From Nitratireductor sp. XY-223 (GTDB taxonomy: Bacteria > Pseudomonadota > Alphaproteobacteria > Rhizobiales > Rhizobiaceae): DNA of 64,000 nt. The notes beneath the pieces were generated by a model. The model did not search any database. It was not told the origin of the DNA and saw only the letters and a list, made by a program, of their open reading frames with translations. The stretch covers positions 372,001 to 436,000 of the forward strand of contig NZ_SPNT01000001.1 in NCBI RefSeq assembly GCF_004959855.1, in the 5' to 3' direction. The translations under genes were made by a program, and so were the position numbers. Below, piece after piece: positions 48,428-57,536 of the stretch; position 1 is the first letter of the stretch; each line of letters opens with the position of its first letter.

Positions 48428-50644
48428 ATGGATCGCGCGGAGATCGTCCACGAGAACTTCCTGAAACGGGTTTCGGGGGGCGATTTCCCGTCAGCCGTCG
48501 CCGACGTGTCGCCGGACGATGCGGGACTGAGGCCGGAACAGCTCGTCGAGATGTTCCGCAGCCAGGTGCTGTCGCGGCAGCTCGACCGCATTTCGCGCAA
48601 GCTGCAGGCGCGGGGCGAGGGGTTCTACACCATCGGCTCGTCCGGTCACGAAGGCAATGCCGCGGTAGCCGCCGCGCTGCGCCCCGGCGACATGGCGTTC
48701 CTGCACTACCGCGATGCCGCCTTCCAGATCCAGCGCTCGACACAGGTTCCAGGGCAGACACCGGCCTGGGACATGCTGCTGAGTTTCGTTGCTTCCAGCG
48801 ACGATCCGATATCGGGCGGCCGTCACAAGGTGCTCGGCTCCAGGGCCCTTTCGATCCCGCCGCAGACTTCGACGATCGCCAGCCATCTGCCCAAGGCGGT
48901 CGGCGCGGCCTATTCGGTCGGCCTTGCGAAACGGCTGAAGCCGGAACACCGCAAGCTCCCGGACGACGCTATCATCCACTGCAGTTTCGGCGATGCCTCG
49001 GCGAACCACTCGACAGCGCAGGGCGCGTTCAACACCGCCTGCTGGACGGCCTATCAGGGCATTCCGCTGCCGCTGCTTTTGGTCTGCGAGGACAACGGCA
49101 TCGGCATTTCCACAAAGACGCCCGGCGGCTGGATCGCGGCGACGATGGCGCAGCGCCCGGCCCTGAAATATTTCCGCTGCTCCGGGCTCGACATGGTCGA
49201 GACCTACGATGCGGCGCAGCGGGCCGCCGATTATGTGCGCAGGCGCAAGAAACCAGCCTTCCTGCATATGACGACGGTGCGGCTCTACGGCCACGCCGGT
49301 TCCGACATGCAGACCGCCTACATGACGAAGGACGAGGTCGAGGCCGACGAGGCCAACGATCCGCTGCTCCATTCAGCGCGGATCCTGGACGATGGCGGGG
49401 TGCTCGGCCGCGACGATGTTCTTTCGATCTACAACGAGGCCGAGGAACGGTGCGCCCGTATCGGCGAGAAGGTCATCCGGCGCCCGAAGCTGGAGACGCC
49501 CCGGCAGGTCATGGCGAGCCTCGTTCCGCCGAAGCGCGAATGCCGCAAGGGCAATGGCCCGTCCGCGGACCGGCGGCGCGCGATCTTCGGCTCCGATGCG
49601 AAGACGCTGGACAGCCCGCAGCACATGGCACGGCTGCTCAACTGGGCGCTCACGGACCTGATGATGGAACATGACGAGCTTGTCCTCGCGGGGGAGGATA
49701 TCGGTCCCAAGGGCGGCGTCTACAATGTCACCGCGAAGCTGCACCAGCGCTTCGGCGCGCACCGGGTCATCAACACGCTGCTCGATGAGCAGTCGATCCT
49801 CGGCCTTGCCATCGGTCTTGCCCATAACGGCTTCGTGCCGATGCCCGAAATCCAGTTCCTGGCCTATCTGCACAATGCGGAAGACCAGGTCCGCGGCGAA
49901 GCCGCGACGCTGAGCTTTTTCTCCAACGGCCAGTTCACCAACCCGATGGTGATCCGCATCGCCGGGCTCGGGTACCAGAAGGGCTTCGGCGGCCATTTCC
50001 ACAACGACAACAGCCTGGCGGTGCTGAGGGACATACCGGGCGTGATTATCGCGTGTCCTTCGAACGGCGCGGACGGGGTTCACATGCTGCGCGAGTGCGT
50101 GCGCCTGGCGCGCGAGGAGCAACGGGTCGTCGCCTTCGTCGAGCCGATCGCGCTTTACATGACCCGGGACCTGCACGGCGAGAAGGACGGGTTGTGGACC
50201 TTTCCCTACGAGCCGCCGGGCAGCGGCAACCCCATCCGTCTCGGCGAGATCGGCCTGCATGGCGACGGGACGGACCTTGCCATTGTGACCTATGGCAACG
50301 GCTACTACCTGTCCCGCCAGGCGGAGAAAGTCCTGTCGCAGGATCACGGTCTTAGTATGAGGATCGTCGATCTCCGCTGGCTGGCGCCGCTCAGCGAAGC
50401 GGCGATCCTCGAAGCCGTAAGCCCATGCACGAACGTGCTCGTCGTCGACGAATGCCGGGTCACCGGTTCGCAATCGGAGGCGCTGATGACCCTGCTTGCG
50501 GAGAAGGCTGGACCTGACAAGAACATCGCACGCATTACAGCCGATGACAGTTTCATCCCGCTCGGACGGGCCGCGACGTCGACGCTGCCGAGCCGCGACG
50601 GCATTGTCGCGGCGGCGCTTTCCCTGACGGGGAAGGCAGCATGA
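48428..50644 (+). CDS. fused E1 alpha/beta thiamine-dependent 2-oxoacid dehydrogenase
   Basis: A 738-residue fusion. The N-terminal half (about 1-340) is an E1 alpha with ThDP motif FGDASANHSTAQGAFNTACW...CEDNGIGIST. The C-terminal half (about 390-738) is an E1 beta (LVLAGEDIGPKGGVYNVTAK, GGHFHNDNSLAVL, TYGNGYYLSRQAEKVL). Such enzymes decarboxylate 2-oxo acids and pass the acyl group to a lipoyl E2. No E2 or E3 gene is seen nearby. Between gcdH and lysine genes, 2-oxoadipate is a plausible substrate, giving glutaryl-CoA for GcdH; this is inference. It overlaps the FabD-like gene by 4 bases. Confidence 0.85.
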   Translation: MDRAEIVHENFLKRVSGGDFPSAVADVSPDDAGLRPEQLVEMFRSQVLSRQLDRISRKLQARGEGFYTIGSSGHEGNAAVAAALRPGDMAFLHYRDAAFQIQRSTQVPGQTPAWDMLLSFVASSDDPISGGRHKVLGSRALSIPPQTSTIASHLPKAVGAAYSVGLAKRLKPEHRKLPDDAIIHCSFGDASANHSTAQGAFNTACWTAYQGIPLPLLLVCEDNGIGISTKTPGGWIAATMAQRPALKYFRCSGLDMVETYDAAQRAADYVRRRKKPAFLHMTTVRLYGHAGSDMQTAYMTKDEVEADEANDPLLHSARILDDGGVLGRDDVLSIYNEAEERCARIGEKVIRRPKLETPRQVMASLVPPKRECRKGNGPSADRRRAIFGSDAKTLDSPQHMARLLNWALTDLMMEHDELVLAGEDIGPKGGVYNVTAKLHQRFGAHRVINTLLDEQSILGLAIGLAHNGFVPMPEIQFLAYLHNAEDQVRGEAATLSFFSNGQFTNPMVIRIAGLGYQKGFGGHFHNDNSLAVLRDIPGVIIACPSNGADGVHMLRECVRLAREEQRVVAFVEPIALYMTRDLHGEKDGLWTFPYEPPGSGNPIRLGEIGLHGDGTDLAIVTYGNGYYLSRQAEKVLSQDHGLSMRIVDLRWLAPLSEAAILEAVSPCTNVLVVDECRVTGSQSEALMTLLAEKAGPDKNIARITADDSFIPLGRAATSTLPSRDGIVAAALSLTGKAA

Positions 50645-51678
50645 AGAAGACCGCCGTCGTCGTATGCCCCGGGCGCGGGACCTACAACAAGCCCGAGCTC
50701 GGCTATCTCGGACGCCACCATGGCGACAAGGCCGATTTCATTGCCATGCTTGACGCCTACCGCGCGGAACGCGGCCAGGCGGCGATCAGCGTGCTCGACG
50801 GCGCCGAGCGCTACTCGGTCGCCACCTATTCGCGCGGCGACAACGCCTCGCCGCTGATCTATGGCTGCGCCTACGCTGACTTCATGGCAATAGACCGCGA
50901 TGCCGTCGATATCGTCGCCGTGACGGGAAATTCCATGGGCTGGTATATCGCGCTCGCCTGTGCCGGCGCGCTCAGCGCCGAAAACGGCATGCATGTGGTC
51001 AACACGATGGGCACGTTGATGCAGGAGAGCCTGATCGGCGGCCAGACTGTCTACCCGATTGTTGACGACGAGTGGCACGAGATACCGGCAAAGCGGTCTG
51101 AGATCCTATCCCTTGTCGAAGAGATCGGCAGCCGGGCCGAGTGCAGCGTTGATCTCTCGATCGACCTGGGCGGCATGCTGGTGCTTGCCGGCAACGAGGC
51201 GGGCCTTTCGGCGCTGGAAGCCGCATTGCCGCGCGTCGGTGACCGTTTTCCGATGCGGCTGGCGAACCACGCGGCCTTCCACACGCCGCTGCAGCAGCCG
51301 GTGGCCGAGAAGGGAAGGGCGCTCCTTCCGGTCGACCTGCTAAGCCAACCGCAAGTGCCGCTGATCGACGGGCGCGGTAACGTCTGGTATCCGCACGCCA
51401 GCAATCTTTCCGCGCTTTGGCGCTATACGCTCGACCGTCAGGTAGTGCAACCTTACGACTTCACACGGGCCGTCCAGACATCGGTGCGGGAATTCGCGCC
51501 GGACTGTCTGATCGTGCTCGGGCCCGGCAACACGCTGGGCGGCGCGGTGGCACAGGCGCTGATTGCCTGTACATGGGAGGGGCTTCGGTCAAAGAACGAT
51601 TTTGTGGAGCGGCAAAGGCAGGACCCGTACCTGATTTCAATGGGTCTCGAGGAGCAGCGGGGAGCGGTTACCGGCTGA
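50641..51678 (+). CDS. FabD-like acyltransferase with altered substrate-binding residue
   Basis: A 345-residue protein with the malonyltransferase fold. The nucleophile elbow reads VTGNSMGWYIALACAGAL (Ser98; FabD has GHSLGE) and the histidine is in RLANHAAFHTP (about residue 257). FabD's carboxylate-binding Arg lies 25 residues after the serine; here residue 123 is Met (NTMGTLMQES). It may therefore handle an acyl group other than malonyl. It is coupled to the E1 gene by a 4-base overlap; transfer of an acyl group in that reaction is a possibility. Its 3' end overlaps the convergent Lrp gene by 11 bases. Confidence 0.75.
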   Translation: MKKTAVVVCPGRGTYNKPELGYLGRHHGDKADFIAMLDAYRAERGQAAISVLDGAERYSVATYSRGDNASPLIYGCAYADFMAIDRDAVDIVAVTGNSMGWYIALACAGALSAENGMHVVNTMGTLMQESLIGGQTVYPIVDDEWHEIPAKRSEILSLVEEIGSRAECSVDLSIDLGGMLVLAGNEAGLSALEAALPRVGDRFPMRLANHAAFHTPLQQPVAEKGRALLPVDLLSQPQVPLIDGRGNVWYPHASNLSALWRYTLDRQVVQPYDFTRAVQTSVREFAPDCLIVLGPGNTLGGAVAQALIACTWEGLRSKNDFVERQRQDPYLISMGLEEQRGAVTG

Positions 51679-52090
51679 CCTTGGCGAGCCGCAGGCTGCT
51701 GACGGTCTCGGCGACGTCGGGCACGCGCCTGATATCGTCGAGGATCTCGTCGAGCTTCTTGAGGGAATGGGTGCTGATCTCGACAATCATGTCGAAACTT
51801 CCGCTGAGCGAGTGGATATCGCCGGTGCCGTCGATCTTCCGTAGCGCGGCAACGGTGGGTCGCGTATCATTGGCGACGAGTTTCAACAGGCAGAATGCGC
51901 TGATGACCGCCTCCTCTTCGTTGGGTCCGAGTTCAACGGTGAACCGGGCGATCGTGCCGCGATCGACCATGCGGGCGATGCGGTTCTGCACGGTGGCGCG
52001 GGAGACGCCGAGGTCGGCCGCCAGGTCGGAGACGGACCGCCTTCCGTCCCGTGTGAGGATTCGCAACAGGGTGTGGTCGACGCTGTCCAT
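51668..52090 (-). CDS. Lrp/AsnC-family regulator of lysine degradation
   Basis: A 140-residue Lrp-type protein: N-terminal helix-turn-helix (LLRILTRDGRRSVSDLAADL, GVSRATVQNRIARMVDRG) and a C-terminal RAM-type amino-acid-sensing domain (ISAFCLLKLVANDTRPTVAA, SLSGSFDMIVEI). The start at 52090 (MDSVDHTLL) has GGAAAGG just upstream; 52102 is the alternative. It diverges from the AmaB gene and converges on the FabD-like gene. A lysine or aminoadipate sensor is likely from context. Confidence 0.88.
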   Translation of the reverse strand: MDSVDHTLLRILTRDGRRSVSDLAADLGVSRATVQNRIARMVDRGTIARFTVELGPNEEEAVISAFCLLKLVANDTRPTVAALRKIDGTGDIHSLSGSFDMIVEISTHSLKKLDEILDDIRRVPDVAETVSSLRLAKVSR

Positions 52091-52167
52091 GTGCCTTTCC
52101 ATTTTGCATCCGATATCTTACAAAATGACAAGAAATCACCGAAATGTAAAAAGGATATTGCTTTTTG

Positions 52168-52196
52168 TTGACACGCTTTTCCTGTCTAATGACAGG
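52168..52196 (+). promoter_or_regulatory. lrp/amaB intergenic promoter elements
   Basis: TTGACA (52168-52173) is followed by the inverted repeat CCTGTC-TAAT-GACAGG (52181-52196), which would cover the -10 region; no good -10 at standard spacing is visible. It lies 39 bases upstream of the aldehyde dehydrogenase start and in the AT-rich divergent gap (52091-52234). A candidate operator for the Lrp-type protein. Confidence 0.42.
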
Positions 52197-52234
52197 CATG
52201 CCGTGTCGCAGGCTTTCGTCGAGGAGAACCGAAC

Positions 52235-53734
52235 ATGACATTTCAAGAAATCCTGGCCGCATCCGGCTTTGCTCAGGGCGAACTGGAAGGCGGCGCGATG
52301 GACGTGCATACGCCGGTTGACGGCAGCCGCATCGCATCGCTGCAGACCCATTCGGAATCGCAGGTTCATGCGGTGATCGCCCGCGGCAGGGAGGCTTTCG
52401 ACGCCTGGCGCAAGGTGCCGGCGCCGCGCCGCGGCGAGCTGGTGCGCCTCCTCGGCGCGGAACTGCGGGCGGAGAAGGAAAATCTCGGCCGCCTCGTGAC
52501 GCTCGAGTGCGGCAAGATCTACCAGGAAGGCCTCGGCGAAGTGCAGGAGATGATCGACATCTGCGACTTCGCCGTCGGTCTGTCGCGCCAGCTCTACGGT
52601 CTGACGATCGCATCGGAGCGCCCCGGCCACGCGATGCGCGAGACCTGGCACCCGATGGGCGTTTGCGGTGTGATTTCGGCGTTCAACTTCCCCGTCGCCG
52701 TGTGGAGCTGGAACACCGCCATCGCCCTTGTGTGCGGCAATCCGGTGATCTGGAAACCGTCGGAAAAGACGCCGCTTACGGCACTGTCCTGCAAGAAGAT
52801 CTTCGACCGGGCCGTGGCCCGGTTCGGCGACGCGCCGGACGACCTGCTCCAGGTTCTCGTCGGCGGGCGCGAAGTCGGCGACACCCTGGTCTCGTCGCCG
52901 GATGTGGCCATCGTTTCGGCAACCGGCTCGACGCGCATGGGCCGCGCGGTCGGCGCGAAGGTGGCCGAGCGCTTCGGCCGCTGCATCCTCGAGCTCGGCG
53001 GCAACAATGCGATGATCGTCACCGGCAGCGCCGATCTCGAGATGGCCGTCCGGGCGATCGTCTTTTCGGCCGTCGGCACCGCCGGTCAGCGCTGTACCAG
53101 CCTGCGGCGGCTGATTGTGCATGAGGGCGTATACGACGCGCTCGTGCCGCGCCTGAAGGAAGCCTATTCGGGTCTTCCGATCGGAAATCCGCTGGAAGAG
53201 GGCGTGCTGGTCGGTCCGCTGATTGATGCCGATGCGCGGGCGGGCATGCAGACCGCACTCGATCAGGCACAGGCCGCCGGCGGAACCGTGCACGGCGGCG
53301 CCGCCGCGCTGACGGACAGCTATCCCGATGCGGCCTATGTCGCGCCGGCGATCGTCGAAATGCCGGGCCAAAGCGATATCGTCAAGCACGAGACCTTCGC
53401 GCCGATCCTCTATGTCATGAAGTATTCGGAGCTGGAGGAGGCGATCGGCATCCAGAATGCCGTGCCGCAGGGGCTGAGCTCCTGCATCTTCACCACCGAT
53501 GTGCGCGAGGCGGAGGAGTTCCTGTCCGATGTCGGTTCCGATTGCGGCATCGCCAATGTCAATATCGGCCCCTCCGGCGCCGAGATCGGCGGGGCATTCG
53601 GCGGTGAGAAGGAGACCGGCGGCGGCCGGGAATCTGGCTCCGATGCCTGGAAGGGCTACATGCGGCGGCAGACCAACACCGTCAACTACTCGCGCGAGCT
53701 GCCGCTGGCGCAGGGGATCAAATTCGACATCTGA
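52235..53734 (+). CDS. amaB: L-piperidine-6-carboxylate / 2-aminoadipate semialdehyde dehydrogenase (AmaB, ALDH7 type)
   Basis: A 499-residue aldehyde dehydrogenase. Catalytic Cys is in GTAGQRCTSLRRLIVHE (about residue 288), the Glu in CILELGGNNAMIV, and the NAD loop in GVISAFNFPVAVWSWNTA. GQRCTSLRRL and GGGRESGSDAWKGYMRRQT are characteristic of the ALDH7/antiquitin group, which oxidises aminoadipate semialdehyde to 2-aminoadipate in lysine breakdown. It diverges from the Lrp gene and precedes the lysine dehydrogenase-like gene by 33 bp. GAGGAGAACC precedes the ATG. Confidence 0.9.
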   Translation: MTFQEILAASGFAQGELEGGAMDVHTPVDGSRIASLQTHSESQVHAVIARGREAFDAWRKVPAPRRGELVRLLGAELRAEKENLGRLVTLECGKIYQEGLGEVQEMIDICDFAVGLSRQLYGLTIASERPGHAMRETWHPMGVCGVISAFNFPVAVWSWNTAIALVCGNPVIWKPSEKTPLTALSCKKIFDRAVARFGDAPDDLLQVLVGGREVGDTLVSSPDVAIVSATGSTRMGRAVGAKVAERFGRCILELGGNNAMIVTGSADLEMAVRAIVFSAVGTAGQRCTSLRRLIVHEGVYDALVPRLKEAYSGLPIGNPLEEGVLVGPLIDADARAGMQTALDQAQAAGGTVHGGAAALTDSYPDAAYVAPAIVEMPGQSDIVKHETFAPILYVMKYSELEEAIGIQNAVPQGLSSCIFTTDVREAEEFLSDVGSDCGIANVNIGPSGAEIGGAFGGEKETGGGRESGSDAWKGYMRRQTNTVNYSRELPLAQGIKFDI

Positions 53735-53767
53735 ACCGCGCCACTATCGGCGCCATCGAGGGCAACC

Positions 53768-54826
53768 ATGAACAAGATCGCCGTTCTCGGGCTCGGCAAG
53801 GTCGGCGACCTTGCCGCCCTGCTTCTTCACGATTCCGGGTTTTCCGTCACCGGTTTCGACCGTCACGCACCGCGCGGGGCGCACCCCTTCGCGGTGGAGA
53901 CCGTCGATGTCTCAGACAGCGGAACCATGCAGAACGCGTTCGCCGATTTCGACGCGGTCCTTTCGTGTCTGCCCTATCATCTCAACCTCGGGGTGGCGAA
54001 TGCCGCCCACGCCGCCGGCATCCACTATTTCGATCTGACCGAGGACGTGCCAACGACCCAGCACATCCTGGAGCTTTCGGAAACGGCGAGGGGCCTGATG
54101 GCGCCGCAATGCGGTCTCGCGCCCGGCTTTGTCGGCATCGTCGGGGCGTCGCTGATCGGCGAGTTCGACAAATGCCGCTCGGTGCGCATGCGGGTCGGCG
54201 CGCTGCCGCAAAACCCAACGGGACTGATGGGCTACAACTTCAACTGGTCGCCGGAGGGCGTGGTCAACGAATATCTGAACGACTGCGAGGTGATCGAGGG
54301 CGGCGAGCGCAAGTGGGTGTCCCCAATGGAGTGGCACGAGACGCTCTATATCGACGGCGTCAAGCTGGAGGCCTTCACAACGTCCGGCGGCCTCGGCACC
54401 ATGTGCGACACCTATCACGGCGTCGTCGACAATATCGATTACAAGACCATGCGCTATCCCGGGCACATGGAGCTGATGAACTTCTTCTTCCACGAGCTTT
54501 TGATGCGCGAACGGCGCGAGCTTGCCGGTGAAATCCTCGTCCACGCCAAGCCGCCGGTCGACCACGACGTCGTCTATGTGCATGTCGCGGCCGAGGGCAC
54601 CATCGACGAGCGCCTGTCGCGCAAGGAGTTCGTGCGCGCCTACCGGCCGATCCAGATCGCCGGCGCGGGACGGACCGCCATTGCCTGGACGACCGCCGGG
54701 TCGGTGGTCGCGGTGATCGAAATGGTCCGCGACGGGCTGCTGCCGTCGAACGGTTTCCTGAAACAGGAAGACATTCCGCTCAGCTCTTTTTTGAAGACGC
54801 GCACGGGTGCATTTTACGGCCAATAG
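53768..54826 (+). CDS. saccharopine dehydrogenase-fold protein, probable lysine 6-dehydrogenase
   Basis: A 352-residue NAD-binding protein (AVLGLGKVGDLAALLLHDSG at the N terminus; saccharopine dehydrogenase fold, YNFNWSPEGVVNEYLNDCEV, TTSGGLGTMCDTY). A lysine 6-dehydrogenase would oxidise the epsilon amino group of lysine to aminoadipate semialdehyde, the substrate of the enzyme encoded just upstream. The length is shorter than full saccharopine dehydrogenases and fits lysine 6-dehydrogenase. Exact substrate remains inference from the neighbours. Confidence 0.82.
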   Translation: MNKIAVLGLGKVGDLAALLLHDSGFSVTGFDRHAPRGAHPFAVETVDVSDSGTMQNAFADFDAVLSCLPYHLNLGVANAAHAAGIHYFDLTEDVPTTQHILELSETARGLMAPQCGLAPGFVGIVGASLIGEFDKCRSVRMRVGALPQNPTGLMGYNFNWSPEGVVNEYLNDCEVIEGGERKWVSPMEWHETLYIDGVKLEAFTTSGGLGTMCDTYHGVVDNIDYKTMRYPGHMELMNFFFHELLMRERRELAGEILVHAKPPVDHDVVYVHVAAEGTIDERLSRKEFVRAYRPIQIAGAGRTAIAWTTAGSVVAVIEMVRDGLLPSNGFLKQEDIPLSSFLKTRTGAFYGQ

Positions 54827-54873
54827 TGACACAGTGGTCGGGTCGGTAACCGCTCAATTCACTCAGGCGCAAA

Positions 54874-55776
54874 TTGGCCCGCAGACTTCCGCAGACAAGC
54901 CTTCTGGAAACCTTCGAAGCCGCCGCCCGGCGCGGCAGCTTCACGCTCGCCGCTGCCGACCTGAACATGACGCAGGGCGCTGTCAGCCGGCAGATCCGGG
55001 CGCTGGAGGAGCAACTCGGCACGGAGTTGTTCATCCGAGAGCGTCAGCGTATCGCGCTCTCGCCGGCCGGTGCCGCCTATCTCGAGGAAATCTCGAAGGC
55101 ACTGTCGATCATCCGCATGGCGTCGACCGCGCTGCAGGTCAATCCGGACGGCGGCGTGCTCAATCTCGGCATCCTGCCGACATTCGGGACGAGATGGCTG
55201 GCGCCGCGATTGCCGGATTTCTTCCGGCGGCATCCCGGCATTACCGTCAACCTGACGACCAAGCTGCGGCCCTTCGATTTCGGCAGCGAGATGCTCGACG
55301 CCGCGATCCATTTCGGCGCCGATGAATGGCCGGGTACCGAGCACCTGTTCCTCGCCGAGGAAACCGTTGTGCTCGCCTGTTCGCCGACGCTCCTGCCGCA
55401 GCTCAACATCGAAACCGTCGAGGATGTCGCCAACGGGCCGCTGCTGCATCTTGCGACGCGGCCCTTGGCGTGGCAGCGATGGTTCGAGATGAACGGCCTT
55501 GAAACCGAGGTGCAGCCGGGCACGACGTTCGACCAGTTCGCGACGATGGCCCAGGCCGCCGCCCATGGACTGGGCCTGGCGCTGCTGCCGGAATTCCTGA
55601 TCGAGGACGAGTTGCGCAGCGGTAAGCTGGTCGCCGCCTGGGACAAGGCGAACAAGAGCATCGGCAGCTACGCGCTGATCTGGCCGAAAGCGCGCCGCAG
55701 CCACCCGCCGCTGATCCGGTTCAGGGAGTGGATCGAGGGTGCTGTCGGAGAGGGGATAGACAGCCATTCGCGGTAA
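54874..55776 (+). CDS. LysR-family regulator (GcvA-like)
   Basis: A 300-residue LysR protein with an N-terminal helix-turn-helix (LETFEAAARRGSFTLAAADL, NMTQGAVSRQIRALEEQLG) and a substrate-binding-like effector domain (LNLGILPTFGTRWLAPRLPD). The annotated start is TTG at 54874; the ribosome site is weak (AGGCG), so the N terminus is uncertain. It follows the lysine dehydrogenase-like gene by 47 bp. It may control this operon or the membrane protein gene downstream; neither is shown by the sequence. Confidence 0.88.
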   Translation: MARRLPQTSLLETFEAAARRGSFTLAAADLNMTQGAVSRQIRALEEQLGTELFIRERQRIALSPAGAAYLEEISKALSIIRMASTALQVNPDGGVLNLGILPTFGTRWLAPRLPDFFRRHPGITVNLTTKLRPFDFGSEMLDAAIHFGADEWPGTEHLFLAEETVVLACSPTLLPQLNIETVEDVANGPLLHLATRPLAWQRWFEMNGLETEVQPGTTFDQFATMAQAAAHGLGLALLPEFLIEDELRSGKLVAAWDKANKSIGSYALIWPKARRSHPPLIRFREWIEGAVGEGIDSHSR

Positions 55777-55919
55777 AGTTGTTGACAATCGCCGCGAGGG
55801 ACAAAAACCAAGGAGAATTGGGATTAAGCTGCCACCTGGGTTGTATACGGTCTTCAACTGACGTTGGTTGGGTCGGAAAGCCGGGCAACGACGCGCAAAT
55901 CTGAGGGGAATTGCACGCC

Positions 55920-56702
55920 ATGTCAGACACACCGGTAGAACGGCCGCGTGAACCGCTTGGCATCGGCAATATTGTCAGCGAGACATTCGGTATTCTTGGA
56001 GGGAATATCCCGGCTGTATTGATTCTGGGCGGCGTTCCTTCTTTGGCATCGCTGATATTGACCCGGTGGTTGTTGGGTGCGGCGTTTGTTACAGCGACCG
56101 GAAACTTAAATGGGGATCCGACCATTGTTCAGACCGTGTACGGCTTCACTGCTATTTTGGTCAACTTGATTTGGGTTGCGGTATATGGTGTGGCCGTGGG
56201 CCTGTTTGTGCAATTCGCATATGATTCCAAGTTTGACCGGCCGATCCAGCTAGCGCGTTATGTCCAGCGCGCCCTTGCAAGTGCTGTCCATGTAGTCGTG
56301 TTGACAATCATCATCACCCTGTTGGCGTTCATTGGTTTTGCTTTTTTTATCGTCCCCGGGTTGTGGGTCTATGCCGTATTTTCCGTCACCATACCGGCGG
56401 TTGTCATCGAGCGAGCGGGTTTCGACGCTCTTGGTCGCAGCATTTCCCTGACCAAAGAATATCGGTGGCCCATCGTGTTGCTGACCGTCATTGTAGCCGT
56501 CATCACAGCCGTGATCAGCATGATCGGAACATTTCTGGTCTTTTTTGTTCCGGGAGGCCTGGTCTTCGATATGATCGTGCTCGCTGTCTTTTACGGCATC
56601 ATTTACGGCGTGTTCGGGACCTTGACGTTTCTGATTTATGCCCGGCTGCGGGAAATCAAAGACGGATACGGCGCGAAGGATCTGGTCTCGGTTTTCGAAT
56701 GA
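55920..56702 (+). CDS. hypothetical multi-pass membrane protein
   Basis: A 260-residue protein with about six hydrophobic segments (including IPAVLILGGVPSLASLIL, VVVLTIIITLLAFIGFAFFI, VLLTVIVAVITAVISMIGTF) and a conserved-looking DALGRSISLTKEYRWPI stretch, resembling the glycerophosphodiesterase membrane-domain/YciC-like group. The ATG at 55920 (MSDTPVERP) is chosen; TTG at 55911 is the other option. The DNA is visibly more AT-rich (codons such as TTG, GTA, TTT) than its neighbours, suggesting different origin. Function unknown; no link to lysine or inositol genes is evident. Confidence 0.65.
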   Translation: MSDTPVERPREPLGIGNIVSETFGILGGNIPAVLILGGVPSLASLILTRWLLGAAFVTATGNLNGDPTIVQTVYGFTAILVNLIWVAVYGVAVGLFVQFAYDSKFDRPIQLARYVQRALASAVHVVVLTIIITLLAFIGFAFFIVPGLWVYAVFSVTIPAVVIERAGFDALGRSISLTKEYRWPIVLLTVIVAVITAVISMIGTFLVFFVPGGLVFDMIVLAVFYGIIYGVFGTLTFLIYARLREIKDGYGAKDLVSVFE

Positions 56703-56708
56703 AGCCGG

Positions 56709-57536
56709 CTATTGGGACAAGCCGGAGATAACCTTTACGGTTTCCTGGCGGATGGCCGGGATGACCGGCTTCAGCAGCTCGATGCGGTCGAAGGACTGTG
56801 CGTTGTCCTTTAGCGATTGGCGCAGGGCCCTGCCGAAGGCCTGGCGCAGCTCCGTGCCGATGTTGAATTTGCACACGCGGCTTGTGGTCGCCAGCTCGCG
56901 GCGTTTTTCCGACGCTATGCCGCTGCCGCCGTGCAGCACCAGCGGCATGGCGGTTGCCGCTTCGATTTCGCGAAGTCTGTCCATGTCTATGCGCGCCTCC
57001 GCTTCGGTCTGCAGGTGGACATTGCCGACCGAGATAGCCATGGCGTCCGCACCGCTCTCGCGGTCAAACAGGGCGGCTTCCTCGACGCTGGTCATGGCAG
57101 ACGCCTTACCTTCCGCATAGCCGACAAAACCGACTTCGCCCTCCACTGACACACCGGCGCGGTGCGCTTCTTCGCTGATCTGCGAGGTCAGTGCAATATT
57201 CTCCTCGATCGGCCGGTCCGAGCCGTCGAACATGACCGAGGTGAAGCCGCAATCGATGCCTTCGCGGCACTCTTCGATGCTGCGCGCATGATCGATATGG
57301 CAGACAACCGGAACGGATGCCTGCTCCGCAAGATGGCGGAACATGGCGCCAAGCACCGGGGCCGGCGTGTGCCGGCGGCTGCCGGGTCCGGCCTGCAGGA
57401 TGATCGGTTTTCCGGTTTCTTCCGCCGCCTGCGTGTAGGCGAGGGCGTCCTCCCAGCCGAGCACGACGAAGCCCGCGACGGCATAGCCATTCTCGGCCGC
57501 CGGCGCGAGAACGTCGCGCAGATTCGCCAATGTCAT
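56709..57536 (-). CDS. class II fructose-bisphosphate-type aldolase (IolJ-like)
   Basis: A 275-residue class II aldolase (TIM barrel, zinc). Zinc and substrate motifs are VVCHIDHARSIEECREGIDC (metal His), SVEGEVGFVG, ISVGNVHLQ and LVLHGGSGI, with CKFNIGTELRQAF. It would split a phosphorylated sugar such as 2-deoxy-5-keto-gluconate 6-phosphate, as IolJ does. Its start overlaps the IolB-like stop by 4 bases, so it is the last step of the second cyclitol-like operon. It is the only class II aldolase gene in the window. Confidence 0.88.
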   Translation of the reverse strand: MTLANLRDVLAPAAENGYAVAGFVVLGWEDALAYTQAAEETGKPIILQAGPGSRRHTPAPVLGAMFRHLAEQASVPVVCHIDHARSIEECREGIDCGFTSVMFDGSDRPIEENIALTSQISEEAHRAGVSVEGEVGFVGYAEGKASAMTSVEEAALFDRESGADAMAISVGNVHLQTEAEARIDMDRLREIEAATAMPLVLHGGSGIASEKRRELATTSRVCKFNIGTELRQAFGRALRQSLKDNAQSFDRIELLKPVIPAIRQETVKVISGLSQ

